From the NCBI RefSeq assembly GCF_963678635.1, contig NC_087067.1:47838618-47902617 (forward strand): 64,000 bases of DNA, in the 5' to 3' direction. Shown here one piece after another: positions 45,856 through 58,136 of the stretch (position 1 is the first letter of the stretch; each line of letters starts with the position of its first letter). Source of the DNA: Symsagittifera roscoffensis. Its lineage: Eukaryota; Xenacoelomorpha; Acoela; Convolutidae. Made by a program: the position numbers and the translations under genes. Under the pieces are notes generated by a model. It ran no database searches and had not been told where the DNA came from. It was given only the letters and a program-made list of their open reading frames with translations.

Positions 45856-46608
45856 TTAAAAATTGAAGAGGTGTATAGCGTTAAATATGTTATTCAGGCA
45901 ATTTTTTCGATTTTCTTTTCTAAAGCCACGGTATAGTCCCTTGGGATCATGATTTTTTTCAGCTGCCTCTAGCTGCTTTTTTAACTCTTTTTTCGCCCTT
46001 CGTTTTCGTTTGTTCTTTAGCCGCATTCTTTCAAATGCCTTCGCTATCCTCTCCACGTCCTGCTAGTTGTCGTTTTCCGGGAACGCTGTTACTCCACTAA
46101 ATTGAACGAGCAAAGACCTCTCTCCGGGTTTCATTAGGTACTAATTTGTAGTTCTTTCTATCAAATTGGAAGAATTTTTTTGCCGGCAAACAGAAAAAAC
46201 TCGTGCTCGAGAATTTGATCTGGGTACAGGGTGGCTGAATATCCCATAGCGATGTTTGTTGCCTGAAACGTCCCCTGAAGCTTCCGCTTGTTAAATTCCC
46301 GCTTCAAGGAACACTTCAGGGTCGTTACAAATCTAGGGTTACCGTGAGATAAGTTTATCTCACGATCTTTTTCAATGCTCAGCCGCTCTGCCACTTCTGG
46401 GAATCTGCCTGCTCCCTTTGGCAGTCCATCATCTCAAGATAGGGAGGCTTGGCTGATTTTCCTTTTTCGGTTTTTTTATTGCCTTTTGTATAAGTGCCTG
46501 AATCTGTTCGCCGGTTCTGATGCCGGGTCTCCGTTTAGGCAATTCCAGTTTAATCTTGGGTCGTACTCCCTTTTTAAACAACTGAAACGTTTTTATTATA
46601 CCTTTTAG
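45856..46608 (-). pseudogene. Decayed minus-strand gene, lysine-rich, unknown
   Basis: Reading right to left: a Lys/Pro-rich segment (about 46600-46450, with RPKIKLELPKRRPG), then after a stop and frame change a 77-codon stretch (46394-46161), then a strongly basic helical segment (46056-45856, with RMRLKNKRKRRAKKELKKQ). The three lie in order on one strand with plausible amino-acid composition, so they look like one broken coding region. Family unknown. Confidence 0.35.
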
Positions 46609-47250
46609 TTAAAAATGCTTTTCCTTGCAAAATTTGGGCGACATAATTTATATATGAAGATTTTAGAAATACAACTTAAAGGTTTTCAATTTGTAAAACG
46701 AAAATAGAAATTTGGGCATTAACTAACCCCTACGCTTAGTTCTATGTCCACCTGGGGTCATCCACAGGTTTACCATGGTGTTACCTTTTATAGGCAAAAA
46801 GACTAGAAAAAACCGGGGGAAAATATACCTTTTCCACACTCTTTGATATAATTTTGTATCAATATAAGTGGTATTATATGTGTATTACACAGTCCCACCC
46901 CGATTAAAAGAAAAGATAATGTTTATAGCGTTTGATTAGCTATAGCTTATCGAAGTTTCGGCTGTTGGTTTGTTCGTTGTTTCTCCTTAGAAAAGATTTG
47001 CCAAACAGTAATTCAGTGTGGTCGATAAACAAGTAAAAAAAATTAGGTAGAAAGATACAAAATTGTGTAATAGAAACGTACAAAAAATTAAATCTGCTGC
47101 GGAAATGTTTAGGGTCGGAAAAATTATATTCACTTTTCCATATGGGATAATTTGTTGCTGATGGCGGTAAGCATTTGCAGCAAATTTTTGAATTGGATGA
47201 TTATCCGTTACGAGGCCGATCATTTGTAATATAAGTCGTTTGGGTATCAC
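46609..47250. other. Unassigned spacer
   Basis: No supported gene. The minus-strand frame 46987-47250 follows the zinc-motif fragment below and could be its degraded continuation. Confidence 0.35.
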
Positions 47251-48440
47251 CTTGTCTACTTTCTGTCATTTCGTGGCAAATATCGCACGGGGAGTAATAA
47301 GAGAAGGACAGCGTGTAGACTGGTGTACGACAAATGGGACAGAGAGTTTGTCCAGAATGGGTAAAGTTACCTTCATTAATTGATCAAAATCTGTGCAAAC
47401 AAGATGGGGAGGATGATGTGGCAGGTTCTTATGTTGCTTTTTGAAAGCCAATTTTGGTTCATAACATATTGGGCATGTACGTTAAAATGGATTGAAGTAA
47501 GTAATAAAAGGGAGACAATGCCAATTTGATCATTTCGTCGACAAAAGAGAATGTCATTCTTAAAAGAAGTGTAAGAAAAGGATTTTTCTGATCAGATGTA
47601 GGCCTAAACAGAAAATATGGGCTTTTTTGTTTTATATTAAATCATTGCGCTGAAGGCAAAACAATTTTTGCCAATTTAACACATGGAAATCTTGTCGACA
47701 TATTCGACAAAATAATTTGTCCAGCCGAATTTTTTTTTGGGATTTTAGCTTAAGGAAACAGTATGATACATTTTATTCTGGCTCATGAAGAACTCTCGTT
47801 TGCAATTTTGTTTTCTGTTCAAAACAGATCGGAAACTTGAAAGTCATTGTTATTTTTTTCAACTTTTGTTTAGCAACGGGAATTTTCATTAAATTGTATT
47901 CAATTGGATTGGTATTTCACCTAAATTGAGGATACTATCGAAAAAATCATATTATTTTCTGTTATGGGAAATAAACGTTTTTCCTTTTTTGCCATCCATA
48001 TGGTCGGAATAATGAAAAACATTTTGTGGATAAAAGTAAGGGTCTGTTTTATCTTCTACCCTTATGGTTTCATCGACTTGATCAAGTCGCTCATTCATGT
48101 AAAACAGCATTTTTCTAAATACAAAAGTTATGCCCATACATTACTAAATTGAACATGTGAATGACAAATTGGGCATATATTGTTGCAATTGTTTGTGCAC
48201 GTATGCCATATACTAATGTAAAGATGTCGAACAATCATATGTTCACCTTTTCTTTTATTATTGGTAAGCATTAGTTTATTGTAAATGTTACAGATATCGT
48301 ATTCTGTCAAATTGATTATATGAATTTCAGCTTCTTATAACAAGCCGTCCAAGTTAGATGAGGAGGTTGGGGGGTGATTGTTTTTATGGAGTTTTTTCAT
48401 TGCATTACATAACTCCAAACAAATAGGGCATTCAGATGCT
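47251..48440 (-). pseudogene. Fragments with repeated CPIC zinc motifs (RING-like), minus strand
   Basis: Three minus-strand fragments carry C-P-I-C: near 48415 (CPICLE, then LHKNNHPP), near 48160 (ICPICHSH) and near 47474 (CPICYE, then KQHKNLPHHPPH). The first and third share C-P-I-C-x(n)-H-K-N-x-H-P-P, so they look like copies of one module. Frames are short and broken between them. C-P-I-C followed by His/Cys is the beginning of RING-type zinc fingers; no complete finger is present. A decayed multi-finger gene or transposon accessory gene are the options. Confidence 0.35.
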
Positions 48441-50039
48441 GTATCAATTTTCAATTTGGTTCAAATCATCAATGACCTGATTTGAAATGGTGCTTGCCAA
48501 AATAAAATTAAATACCAATATTTGTTACTTGGTTTTAGTATACTGATGTGGGGCTAGCCACTATATAAAGTTTCAAAACGAATTAAGAAGATAAGGACAA
48601 ATTTGAAATTTTCAGTTTATATAAAGGAGCGCTGAAATCCAATGAGGTGAACCATTGTTCCCTTGTAGAAAAGTGTCATTTTTAATCAAGTATAGAATTT
48701 TTGCTTTCTACATTACTGGGGCAACATTTTGGGTACTCAATTAGGAATCTGAAAAAAGGCCAAAATCTAGAAGTATGGTAAACGCTTATTTCTTGGTAGG
48801 AAAGTTTTTCAATATATTTGACAAGAATTTCAATATAGGCTTGTAGATTTGGCTGAAGTTCAAAAAATTTGGTAAAATTAAGAAATGACATAGTTCTACA
48901 AAGTTGGGGTGTTTTAATGGGATTTTAATGATAGTGGATAAAATATAATATATTTTGCAAACATGTAAGAATTAAAAATTTCCTGAATTTTTTCAACTCC
49001 AATTCTCCAAATAATTGATAGCGCAATTTATGAATACAAATGAACAGGTTACGTTGCGCTAGGGGAATCATTTGTTTGAAAATCCTGAATGTCCCTGGGT
49101 AGTTCAACTAATTTGTATTTGACAAAACTAGAAAAAAATTCCAATTTTGAGAAGATGAGTAGATTTCAACTATCCTGTCGTCCCATGAATTAACGTAATC
49201 ATAAGAAACAATAAGCTTTGGAAGATTTTCACCTCTCGTTAAGGTGTCAAAATATCTTTCGATTTGTAAATAGTTGCGTATCGGTTGTTATGTCGAAAGA
49301 GCCTTTATTACTTTATTATTTATGGTCAATAACAAAATTGGATTCCTTCGTCAGTGGTTTGGATGATTTCTGAAGTCTTGTTTTTCATAACATAAAAGAT
49401 GGTTCTAAATTTTTCATTTGAAGGTGATATCAAGATTTCATGAATGTAGTTACTATGGAAATTGTTATCCATTCGAATGTTGTTAGTTAATTCTAAATTT
49501 GGTAACTCAGCTGCTGCCACTTCTGTGAAGAAATTTTTGTATTGTGTTGGAAATTCAATAATTAACACAATCTTTCAGTCTAGTGTATCGATCAGCATTT
49601 GAACAATTTGCGCGCAAAATGAAGTAATTATTTTGCACTTAATTGAGTTGTGTTATGAGATTTTTAGTATGTAATGTTATTTTTATACACTACGAAGAAT
49701 TCGCTCCGAGTCGATTTTAAAAATTTATCATTTGATTTTTTTTTCTGAAACAGGAAAATTTAATTTGAAGCTATGATGTTGTTATTTTGATTCTTTGGTT
49801 ATTCCTGTTTTTACTGTATTTGGGTCAGTTTGGTCTGAAAGCCCTGGATACATTCCAGGTTCATTTCTAGTATTCGTTGCTGTGAGAACAGGTCATTTTC
49901 CCATATTTGGTAAATATTTTCGTTTCTTTCTTGATTATGAACTATTCTTTTTTGTCGTGTGGTATTTGGTTGAGGGTCCTGGTTTTTTTCATTTGAAAAT
50001 ATTGATGTAAAACAGACAAAACGAAAAGGTTATAAGTCG
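48441..50039. other. Unassigned AT-rich sequence, possible further zinc-module remnants
   Basis: A minus-strand frame at 48682-48891 ends near a CC pair (PKCCPSN) and the frame 48925-49107 near CLQN...HYH, loosely like the upstream modules; weak. No intact gene. Confidence 0.3.
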
Positions 50040-50660
50040 CACCAAAAATTATTTTCTCAGAAGCTAGTTAAACTTACATTTTAAGAAAATTTTGCCCATT
50101 TTCGGTCAATTTAGGCCCAAGTAAGCCAGATAATTTTCTTGTTTTAATACAATTTTGCACAGTTATTTGTTAAATCAAGTCCAATTACGGTAGAGAATTT
50201 TTAACTGATTATAGCTCAATTGCAGTCATAATATATCCGATTGAAATATATAAACTTCCAATTAAACAGAAGTTTGCCCAACTTTTGTCAAACTAAGTCC
50301 AATTAAGCTAGATAAAATCCGTTTTAACAGAATTTTGCCCAATTTTGTCAAATTAGGCCCGATTAAGCTAGACAAACTTCCAATTTAACATAATTTTGCC
50401 CAGTTTTAGTCAGGACATATCCAATTAAACTAAAATAAGTCCCTTTTTAACAAACGTTTGCCCAACTTTGGTGCGAATAAGCACAATTAAGTTAATTAAA
50501 CTCCAAATTAATCTAAGTTTAACACAACTTCGATCAAAATAAACACAATTAAGTTCAGTTAATTTCAAATTAAAAAAAAACAAGCCCAATTTTGGTCAAA
50601 TTAAGCCATTTATGATTTATAAAACACCAGATAATTTAAAATTTATCTAACAAACTGGTC
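50040..50660. repeat. Degenerate ~60-bp tandem repeat
   Basis: A motif of the type TTTTGCCCAATTTTGGTCAAATTA-x-GCCCAATTAAGCTAGA (given in two parts: TTTTGCCCA with TTTTGGTCAA, and CCAATTAAGCTAG) recurs about nine times with a spacing near 60-65 bases, strongly diverged. Non-coding. It lies immediately left of the gag-protease array. Confidence 0.6.
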
Positions 50661-50876
50661 CATACAAGCCCAAAAAACTATGAAAAACTCAAATAAAAAT
50701 TGGAAATAACCTACTATTTGAAAAGAATTATTGTCAACACAAAATTCTTTGGTACATACTAACAACGAACGAAAAAGATCATATAAGCATTTTATCGAAA
50801 CACTTTAACAAAGACAAACACGAACTATACGTCCTTTTCCGAAGATATACTCCAGAAATAGATATAATTTTGCAAC

Positions 50877-52792
50877 AAATAAAGATTCCAAACAACATAA
50901 TCTATATACCAGATGAACGATAAATCGCTTCGCTGCCGATTGATTTTTGAATCAAATTACCAATACAGCCTTCATTACAGCATCTTAAAGTTAATAAAAT
51001 AAGCCGTAAAATATAATGCCAAATTCCTATGTTGTAAAAACAACAGCATTAAATTTGAAACTCGTAACCAACAATTATTCCACAAAACTATTATGTTATA
51101 TTACCAACATCAAAAAAATCAAGTTATCATCTTGACCAAAATAAATCAAAATAAAGTAAGATAAAACAAAATGGCAAACGAGGTTGTCTCCAAACTTAGC
51201 ACTCAAAGAATTCACAGGCCTAATTGGTTCAATATTAAGAAGTCCAGCCTCTCAATGACATCAGGGATTAGCAGCAGCGTTAGCTTGGAACGTCATAAAG
51301 GATCAGTTTATAGATAGGTTCACTGATGATAAGGACAAAGATAGAAGACGAATAGAAGCAGAAAATATAAAAAGACAACCTGATGAATTCATCAAAAGCT
51401 ATATACATAGATTAAGCACTGCAGTAGATCGCGGATGGCTGAATCCGACTTTTAATGATGATCAAAAAACAGCAAGGAAGTTGGAATTCTTCGTGCGAGG
51501 TTTAAGTCTGCCAGGCTTAAAACAAAAGGCACGTCAATTTCTCAATGAGAATCCACCCGCAACTTGGCAGCAACTAAAAGATCACATAACTACCAAAGAT
51601 TTAGGTTTCGCAGTTAGTAGTGAGTTCACTGCAACATCTTCAAGTAGTGTTGATAGTAAATTGAAAATCGAAAGAATAAAGGATCAGCTCAAAGAACTAA
51701 CAGGGTTAATGAAAGATCACAAAATAAACACTTCCTGTAACCCAAACGAATCAAGAAATAAACGAAATCATACCAAATTTTGCAAATGGTGTCGCAAGTC
51801 AGGTCACACAATAAGTGTTTGTTTTAAATATCGGGACCATAACGAACAAAATCAAAAACCACCTCAATATTGAGAAAAAAATTCAGACAATTACAACAGA
51901 AGATCTAGATTCAGAAACAACACTAGAGATAATCAAATCAAAATTACAAAAATAGCGATAAAAGAGACTACAGTAATAGACCCTTTTCCCCATATTGCAG
52001 ACAAATCAATAGCAGGTCTAATAATTTTGATAGATCCCGATCCCAAAGTTTTGGATCTAGAGACAGAACCTTCAATAATCAAACCATGGACAGAAATGAT
52101 CAATATTGTCAAAAGTTTCAAAGTAATTCTACTCCTAGTTATTATAATCAAACCACAGATCGTAGTAGTTCTTCTTCTAATAGAAATGAAAGATCATTTT
52201 CACATGATAATTATAGAAATGAAAATCAAAACAGACCCGGAAACAATCGGAACACCACATATGATCATCAGCTAAAACCTTATAAAAATCCAAGAACACC
52301 TTCTAGGGATAAAAGTCGTGATAGTAACCCTAGGGTAAAATTTAGTGACGATAAAATACAAAGATACTTCAGTGATAATGAAAATGGAGAAATCAATTTA
52401 AACTAGAACAGTTTCCGCACGATAAAAAATCTTAATTGTATATCAACATCCGTCGGAGACAAAAATAAAAATAACGACCTAGAAACCCAATTTTTGATAG
52501 ACACTGGAGCAACATGTTGTCTTATAAATTATGGTACTTACCAATACTATTTTAAGCTACAACCATTAGAACTTCATAAATCCGATTCAAATACAGCAGC
52601 AGTAAACGGCGAAAAACTTAAACTTTTAGGTTATACAAATTTTGACGCAAATTTTGATATTCACTGCGAAAATTAAAGCATGGGTCTTTGCCAGAGACGG
52701 ATGTAGTTTTAACATACTAGGAATTGATTTTCTTTCTAAAACAACCAAATCTATTGACTTTTCTACACCTAAATTAGAACTTAAGACGTACC
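50877..52792 (+). mobile_element. Gag-protease retroelement fragment, tandem unit 1 (1916 bp)
   Basis: First of 2.46 head-to-tail units with a period of exactly 1916 bases. Starts AAATAAAGATTCC. By eye it differs from unit 2 at one base in the first 100 (C at 50966, A at 52882). It contains a gag with a CCHC knuckle and a retropepsin, no RT. The end of each unit reads into the start of the next. Confidence 0.85.
51171..51873 (+). pseudogene. gag: Broken gag, unit 1
   Basis: ATG at 51171 opens a frame that stops near 51315, while the capsid frame is open from 51259 to TGA at 51871-51873; there is one frame break in 51259-51317. The capsid part has the AW-x-F-x-F / Y-x-R-L pattern of Ty3-type Gag. 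A CCHC zinc knuckle (CKWCRKSGHTISVC) closes it. After the stop, an Arg/Ser/Asn/Tyr-rich region continues in a different frame to ~52406. Role in an intact element: particle formation and RNA binding. Confidence 0.75.
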
Positions 52793-52839
52793 AAATAAAG
52801 ATTCCAAACAACATAATCTATATACCAGATGAACGATAA
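52428..52839 (+). pseudogene. Broken retropepsin domain, unit 1
   Basis: Active-site motif FLIDTGA (Asp codon 52500-52502) followed by ~55 residues in frame, then a frame change near 52642-52676 into G-I-D-F-L, the second conserved segment of retropepsins. Ends TAA at 52837-52839, just inside unit 2. Only half of a protease dimer partner would result even if intact. Confidence 0.7.
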
Positions 52840-54708
52840 ATCGCTTCGCTGCCGATTGATTTTTGAATCAAATTACCAATAAAGCCTTCATTACAGCATC
52901 TTAAAGTTAATAAAATAAGCCGTAAAATATAATGCCAAATTCCTATGTTGTAAAAACAACAGCATTAAATTTGAAACTCGTAACCAACAATTATTCCACA
53001 AAACTATTATGTTATATTACCAACATCAAAAAAATCAAGTTATCATCTTGACCAAAATAAATCAAAATAAAGTAAGATAAAACAAAATGGCAAACGAGGT
53101 TGTCTCCAAACTTAGCACTCAAAGAATTCACAGGCCTAATTGGTTCAATATTAAGAAGTCCAGCCTCTCAATGACATCAGGGATTAGCAGCAGCGTTAGC
53201 TTGGAACGTCATAAAGGATCAGTTTATAGATAGGTTCACTGATGATAAGGACAAAGATAGAAGACGAATAGAAGCAGAAAATATAAAAAGACAACCTGAT
53301 GAATTCATCAAAAGCTATATACATAGATTAAGCACTGCAGTAGATCGCGGATGGCTGAATCCGACTTTTAATGATGATCAAAAAACAGCAAGGAAGTTGG
53401 AATTCTTCGTGCGAGGTTTAAGTCTGCCAGGCTTAAAACAAAAGGCACGTCAATTTCTCAATGAGAATCCACCCGCAACTTGGCAGCAACTAAAAGATCA
53501 CATAACTACCAAAGATTTAGGTTTCGCAGTTAGTAGTGAGTTCACTGCAACATCTTCAAGTAGTGTTGATAGTAAATTGAAAATCGAAAGAATAAAGGAT
53601 CAGCTCAAAGAACTAACAGGGTTAATGAAAGATCACAAAATAAACACTTCCTGTAACCCAAACGAATCAAGAAATAAACGAAATCATACCAAATTTTGCA
53701 AATGGTGTCGCAAGTCAGGTCACACAATAAGTGTTTGTTTTAAATATCGGGACCATAACGAACAAAATCAAAAACCACCTCAATATTGAGAAAAAAATTC
53801 AGACAATTACAACAGAAGATCTAGATTCAGAAACAACACTAGAGATAATCAAATCAAAATTACAAAAATAGCGATAAAAGAGACTACAGTAATAGACCCT
53901 TTTCCCCATATTGCAGACAAATCAATAGCAGGTCTAATAATTTTGATAGATCCCGATCCCAAAGTTTTGGATCTAGAGACAGAACCTTCAATAATCAAAC
54001 CATGGACAGAAATGATCAATATTGTCAAAAGTTTCAAAGTAATTCTACTCCTAGTTATTATAATCAAACCACAGATCGTAGTAGTTCTTCTTCTAATAGA
54101 AATGAAAGATCATTTTCACATGATAATTATAGAAATGAAAATCAAAACAGACCCGGAAACAATCGGAACACCACATATGATCATCAGCTAAAACCTTATA
54201 AAAATCCAAGAACACCTTCTAGGGATAAAAGTCGTGATAGTAACCCTAGGGTAAAATTTAGTGACGATAAAATACAAAGATACTTCAGTGATAATGAAAA
54301 TGGAGAAATCAATTTAAACTAGAACAGTTTCCGCACGATAAAAAATCTTAATTGTATATCAACATCCGTCGGAGACAAAAATAAAAATAACGACCTAGAA
54401 ACCCAATTTTTGATAGACACTGGAGCAACATGTTGTCTTATAAATTATGGTACTTACCAATACTATTTTAAGCTACAACCATTAGAACTTCATAAATCCG
54501 ATTCAAATACAGCAGCAGTAAACGGCGAAAAACTTAAACTTTTAGGTTATACAAATTTTGACGCAAATTTTGATATTCACTGCGAAAATTAAAGCATGGG
54601 TCTTTGCCAGAGACGGATGTAGTTTTAACATACTAGGAATTGATTTTCTTTCTAAAACAACCAAATCTATTGACTTTTCTACACCTAAATTAGAACTTAA
54701 GACGTACC
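52793..54708 (+). mobile_element. Gag-protease retroelement fragment, tandem unit 2
   Basis: 1916 bp, same order and the same frame breaks as unit 1. Translated gag and protease pieces are identical to those of unit 1. Confidence 0.85.
53087..53789 (+). pseudogene. gag: Broken gag, unit 2
   Basis: Exact copy of the unit 1 gag offset by 1916, with the same internal frame break and the same terminal TGA, so the damage predates the duplication. Confidence 0.75.
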
Positions 54709-54755
54709 AAATAAAGATTCCAAACAACATAATCTATATACCAGATGAACGATAA
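54344..54755 (+). pseudogene. Broken retropepsin domain, unit 2
   Basis: Copy of the unit 1 domain (FLIDTGA at 54409-54430) with the same later frame change; ends inside unit 3. Confidence 0.7.
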
Positions 54756-55585
54756 ATCGCTTCGCTGCCGATTGATTTTTGAATCAAATTACCAATAAAG
54801 CCTTCATTACAGCATCTTAAAGTTAATAAAATAAGCCGTAAAATATAATGCCAAATTCCTATGTTGTAAAAACAACAGCATTAAATTTGAAACTCGTAAC
54901 CAACAATTATTCCACAAAACTATTATGTTATATTACCAACATCAAAAAAATCAAGTTATCATCTTGACCAAAATAAATCAAAATAAAGTAAGATAAAACA
55001 AAATGGCAAACGAGGTTGTCTCCAAACTTAGCACTCAAAGAATTCACAGGCCTAATTGGTTCAATATTAAGAAGTCCAGCCTCTCAATGACATCAGGGAT
55101 TAGCAGCAGCGTTAGCTTGGAACGTCATAAAGGATCAGTTTATAGATAGGTTCACTGATGATAAGGACAAAGATAGAAGACGAATAGAAGCAGAAAATAT
55201 AAAAAGACAACCTGATGAATTCATCAAAAGCTATATACATAGATTAAGCACTGCAGTAGATCGCGGATGGCTGAATCCGACTTTTAATGATGATCAAAAA
55301 ACAGCAAGGAAGTTGGAATTCTTCGTGCGAGGTTTAAGTCTGCCAGGCTTAAAACAAAAGGCACGTCAATTTCTCAATGAGAATCCACCCGCAACTTGGC
55401 AGCAACTAAAAGATCACATAACTACCAAAGATTTAGGTTTCGCAGTTAGTAGTGAGTTCACTGCAACATCTTCAAGTAGTGTTGATAGTAAATTGAAAAT
55501 CGAAAGAATAAAGGATCAGCTCAAAGAACTAACAGGGTTAATGAAAGATCACAAAATAAACACTTCCTGTAACCCAAACGAATCA
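54709..55585 (+). mobile_element. Gag-protease retroelement fragment, truncated tandem unit 3
   Basis: Identical to units 1-2 for 877 bases, then stops matching at 55585/55586, 12-18 bases before the zinc knuckle would begin. The sequence after it is unrelated. Confidence 0.85.
55003..55585 (+). pseudogene. gag: Broken, truncated gag, unit 3
   Basis: Same start and same frame break as units 1 and 2. Loses the zinc knuckle at the breakpoint; the apparent frame running to 55708 continues into unrelated DNA. Confidence 0.75.
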
Positions 55586-56300
55586 GAAAAGGAACATCGT
55601 TTAAACTTGATGAAACATTACAGCAAAAAGCTTATTTCTTTCAAAATTATCTTATTTGTTTTGTCTGCGACTTTTTTTGCGCTCATTGTAGATGACTTTG
55701 AAAACTAAGACGTTGAAAATTTATACAGGAGCCACTTATGAGTGGTGAAAGATCCCGCAATCCATATCTTTTCAAAAATTTTAAGGCCAGTTTGAACTGA
55801 ATTGAATATTTTCAAACTGACTGTGTATACAATTCAAACTATAACGATTTGTTGACATCGGCTGATTGAAGAAGAGGGTAACAAAATATTCAAATTGTCT
55901 TGTTTTTTTTCAAGTTTTTACCAGAAAAAACAGTCGAGACAAATTAAATTGCGTACGGAGTTTTCAGGGCTTTGCCCTGAACTAACAGATCTAATGGAAG
56001 GTTATAGCTGAAACCAAATTTCTGACAGTTAAAACAAAAAATTTGGCCTGTTTTAAGAAGCAAATGGGTCGTGCAAGATGCAGTAATTTCACTGTAAAAT
56101 TCATCGGTCTTAATGTCTTTTATTTAAACTTCAATGTCATAGACCAGCAGTACGATGCTAAAATAATGCAATACGGCATTTTTATTGGGCCGTACGAACA
56201 GTTTTGAACTAATAAACTCCAGATACTCCTTTCAGGCACCAGCAAAAAATTATAGTGAACGTAATTGCCAGGATTTAAGGGGGAGCAATCCGTTTTAAAT
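55586..56300. other. Unassigned sequence up to the assembly gap
   Basis: No gene seen. The short hydrophobic end of the frame to 55708 is chance readthrough from gag unit 3. Confidence 0.4.
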
Positions 56301-56500
56301 NNNNNNNNNNNNNNNNNNNNNNNNNNNNNNNNNNNNNNNNNNNNNNNNNNNNNNNNNNNNNNNNNNNNNNNNNNNNNNNNNNNNNNNNNNNNNNNNNNNN
56401 NNNNNNNNNNNNNNNNNNNNNNNNNNNNNNNNNNNNNNNNNNNNNNNNNNNNNNNNNNNNNNNNNNNNNNNNNNNNNNNNNNNNNNNNNNNNNNNNNNNN
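56301..56500. other. Assembly gap (200 N)
   Basis: Exactly 200 N, a placeholder length. The true distance and content here are unknown, and the order of left and right parts rests on scaffolding. Confidence 0.99.
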
Positions 56501-56644
56501 CCCGGAGTCACATATCATAAAATGTGACGGACATTACCAAAGTGGTTTAAAAAATGATTGGGGGTTCCACACCGTGATCACGATTCGCCGTTTTGCTTGC
56601 CGAGGTATCCCGTTTTGCTATGATTTAAATAGAACATTTTTCAG

Positions 56645-56743
56645 GGGCGCGCTGAAGTTTCCCAATAACTACTCTGGTTCTCTTTCCATTTTTTTTTATT
56701 CACGCCTTTTCGGATTCCCAATTGAATAGAAAACTTTGATATC
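56645..56743 (+). repeat. Partial LTR of the element 2 family, directly left of its 5' LTR
   Basis: GCGCTGAAGTTTCCC...CTTTCGGATTCCCAA matches the last third of the element 2 LTR (compare 57020-57110 and 63465-63560) and abuts the next LTR. It is closer to the 3' LTR version. It suggests a neighbouring or tandem element, mostly lost. Confidence 0.6.
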
Positions 56744-57178
56744 TATCATCCGGCAAGGATAGATAAAACTCCACATAAAACTTATTATGTATTTATACAT
56801 CATTTATGTTTTGATATTATGTAACAGTAATTTGTATTGGTCGATTGACCTTGATAGTGAGGACGTGGACGGCGGATAAAGTGAACTTCGGTTCAGAAAG
56901 AGAATTACATTACCATTAAATAGTTGTTTTAACTTCTCTCTCTCAAAAGACCGACATTATATATCCATATGGATTCAGGAATTAGCAATTCATTCCTTGA
57001 GGACTTAGCGGTATGACAGGCGCGCCGAAATTTCCTAGTAACTACTCAGGTTTCCCTTCCAATTTTATTCCACGCCCTTTCGGTTTCCCAATTTGAATTG
57101 ATATTTGTCGACACTTTGAAATCACTCATCATTTTGATATCACAGTGTATCACAATGGATCTATTGATCCAGGTCTCA
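56744..57178 (+). repeat. 5' LTR of element 2
   Basis: Matches 63187-63627 with many substitutions and small indels. Starts TATCATCCGG (TG changed to TA, against TGTCATCCGG in the 3' copy). The end at TCTCA is approximate, since similarity runs a few bases on (TTTTAAAA). No convincing primer site follows. Confidence 0.8.
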
Positions 57179-57189
57179 TTTTAAAATGT

Positions 57190-58105
57190 GAGCTCGGAAA
57201 CCAACGTGATCAAAGCGCGCGAAAAGGAGTCCTGTGTAACTCATTCAGATGGGACGAAGCGGACACAAAAGTGCGCATCTACCTTGTCTTGTGTCTCGGC
57301 GCTGAAAGACAGCGACAAATACAACAAAAACGACCTAACTTACAGCTACATACGGTAACTACATAAAAATTCATGACGACATTGGAAGATATAGTCCTCA
57401 CTACACGCATAATAGCTTTTGAGAGGTATAACTTTATCCTGTCGAAAACAGACGAAAGCAGATAGTCTAGAACATTTTCATGCAGATCTAGTGGAACTGG
57501 CCTCAAGAGCTGACTGCAGCGAACGAGAGGACGAGTGGGTAAGGGATATGTTTACCGCCCACATGAACATTGAAAAAAATGCAGAAGAATTGCTGGCACA
57601 AACACGTAGCCCACAAGAGGCATACGAATACGCGATACGACAAGAAAAAGGAATAGAACACTGTCGTACCATGAAAACAAATCCGTTCGGAGGTCAAACC
57701 TCGATTACAAAACAAGAGCCGGCAGATTACGTTAATACACGTGGCAGACAAAACCAACAGAACAATCAAAGCAATCAGAGAGGTCGGGGCGGTTTCCGCG
57801 GCCGACCGTATCCACGTGGATCCCAAAACACAAGGGGTCAACAACAACAACGAAAAACAAATCCAAGACAAGGTTGTAAGTGTAGGTGAATCAATATGGT
57901 CTCAACCACCTACAATCATGTCCAGCAAAAGACAAACTTTGCTCGAAATGTGCAAACCCTGACACTTCGCAAAAGTTTGTCGTTCTACAAACGTAAATTA
58001 CTTAGGAAACACAAATGAAGAACAGCATGAGGAAACAGAAGTAGAGAGCACGGAGACTGACAATGACACCGTCGCATATGCTGAGTTCACCACAAACAAT
58101 GGTTG
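57190..58105 (+). pseudogene. gag: Decayed gag of element 2
   Basis: Pieces in several frames: a capsid N-terminal segment near 57236-57366 (FRWDEADTKVRIYLVL), a long intact part at 57440-57889 (DSLEHFHADLVELA, then VRDMF and EYAIRQEKG), an Arg/Gly/Gln-rich tail, then a zinc-knuckle remnant near 57880-57990 (first Cys pair partly lost, HFAKVCRS kept). Layout is that of mag-like Ty3 Gag. At least three stops or shifts; no product expected. Confidence 0.75.
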
Positions 58106-58136
58106 AGAAAAATATCAAATAGACAAATTCTCCGTA

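Noticed and set aside
50877..55585. LTRs flanking each gag-protease unit
   Set aside because: No TG...CA terminal repeat, primer site or polypurine tract could be delimited inside the 1916-bp period.
56120..56729. Frames spanning the N run
   Set aside because: They exist only because unknown bases are read as X.
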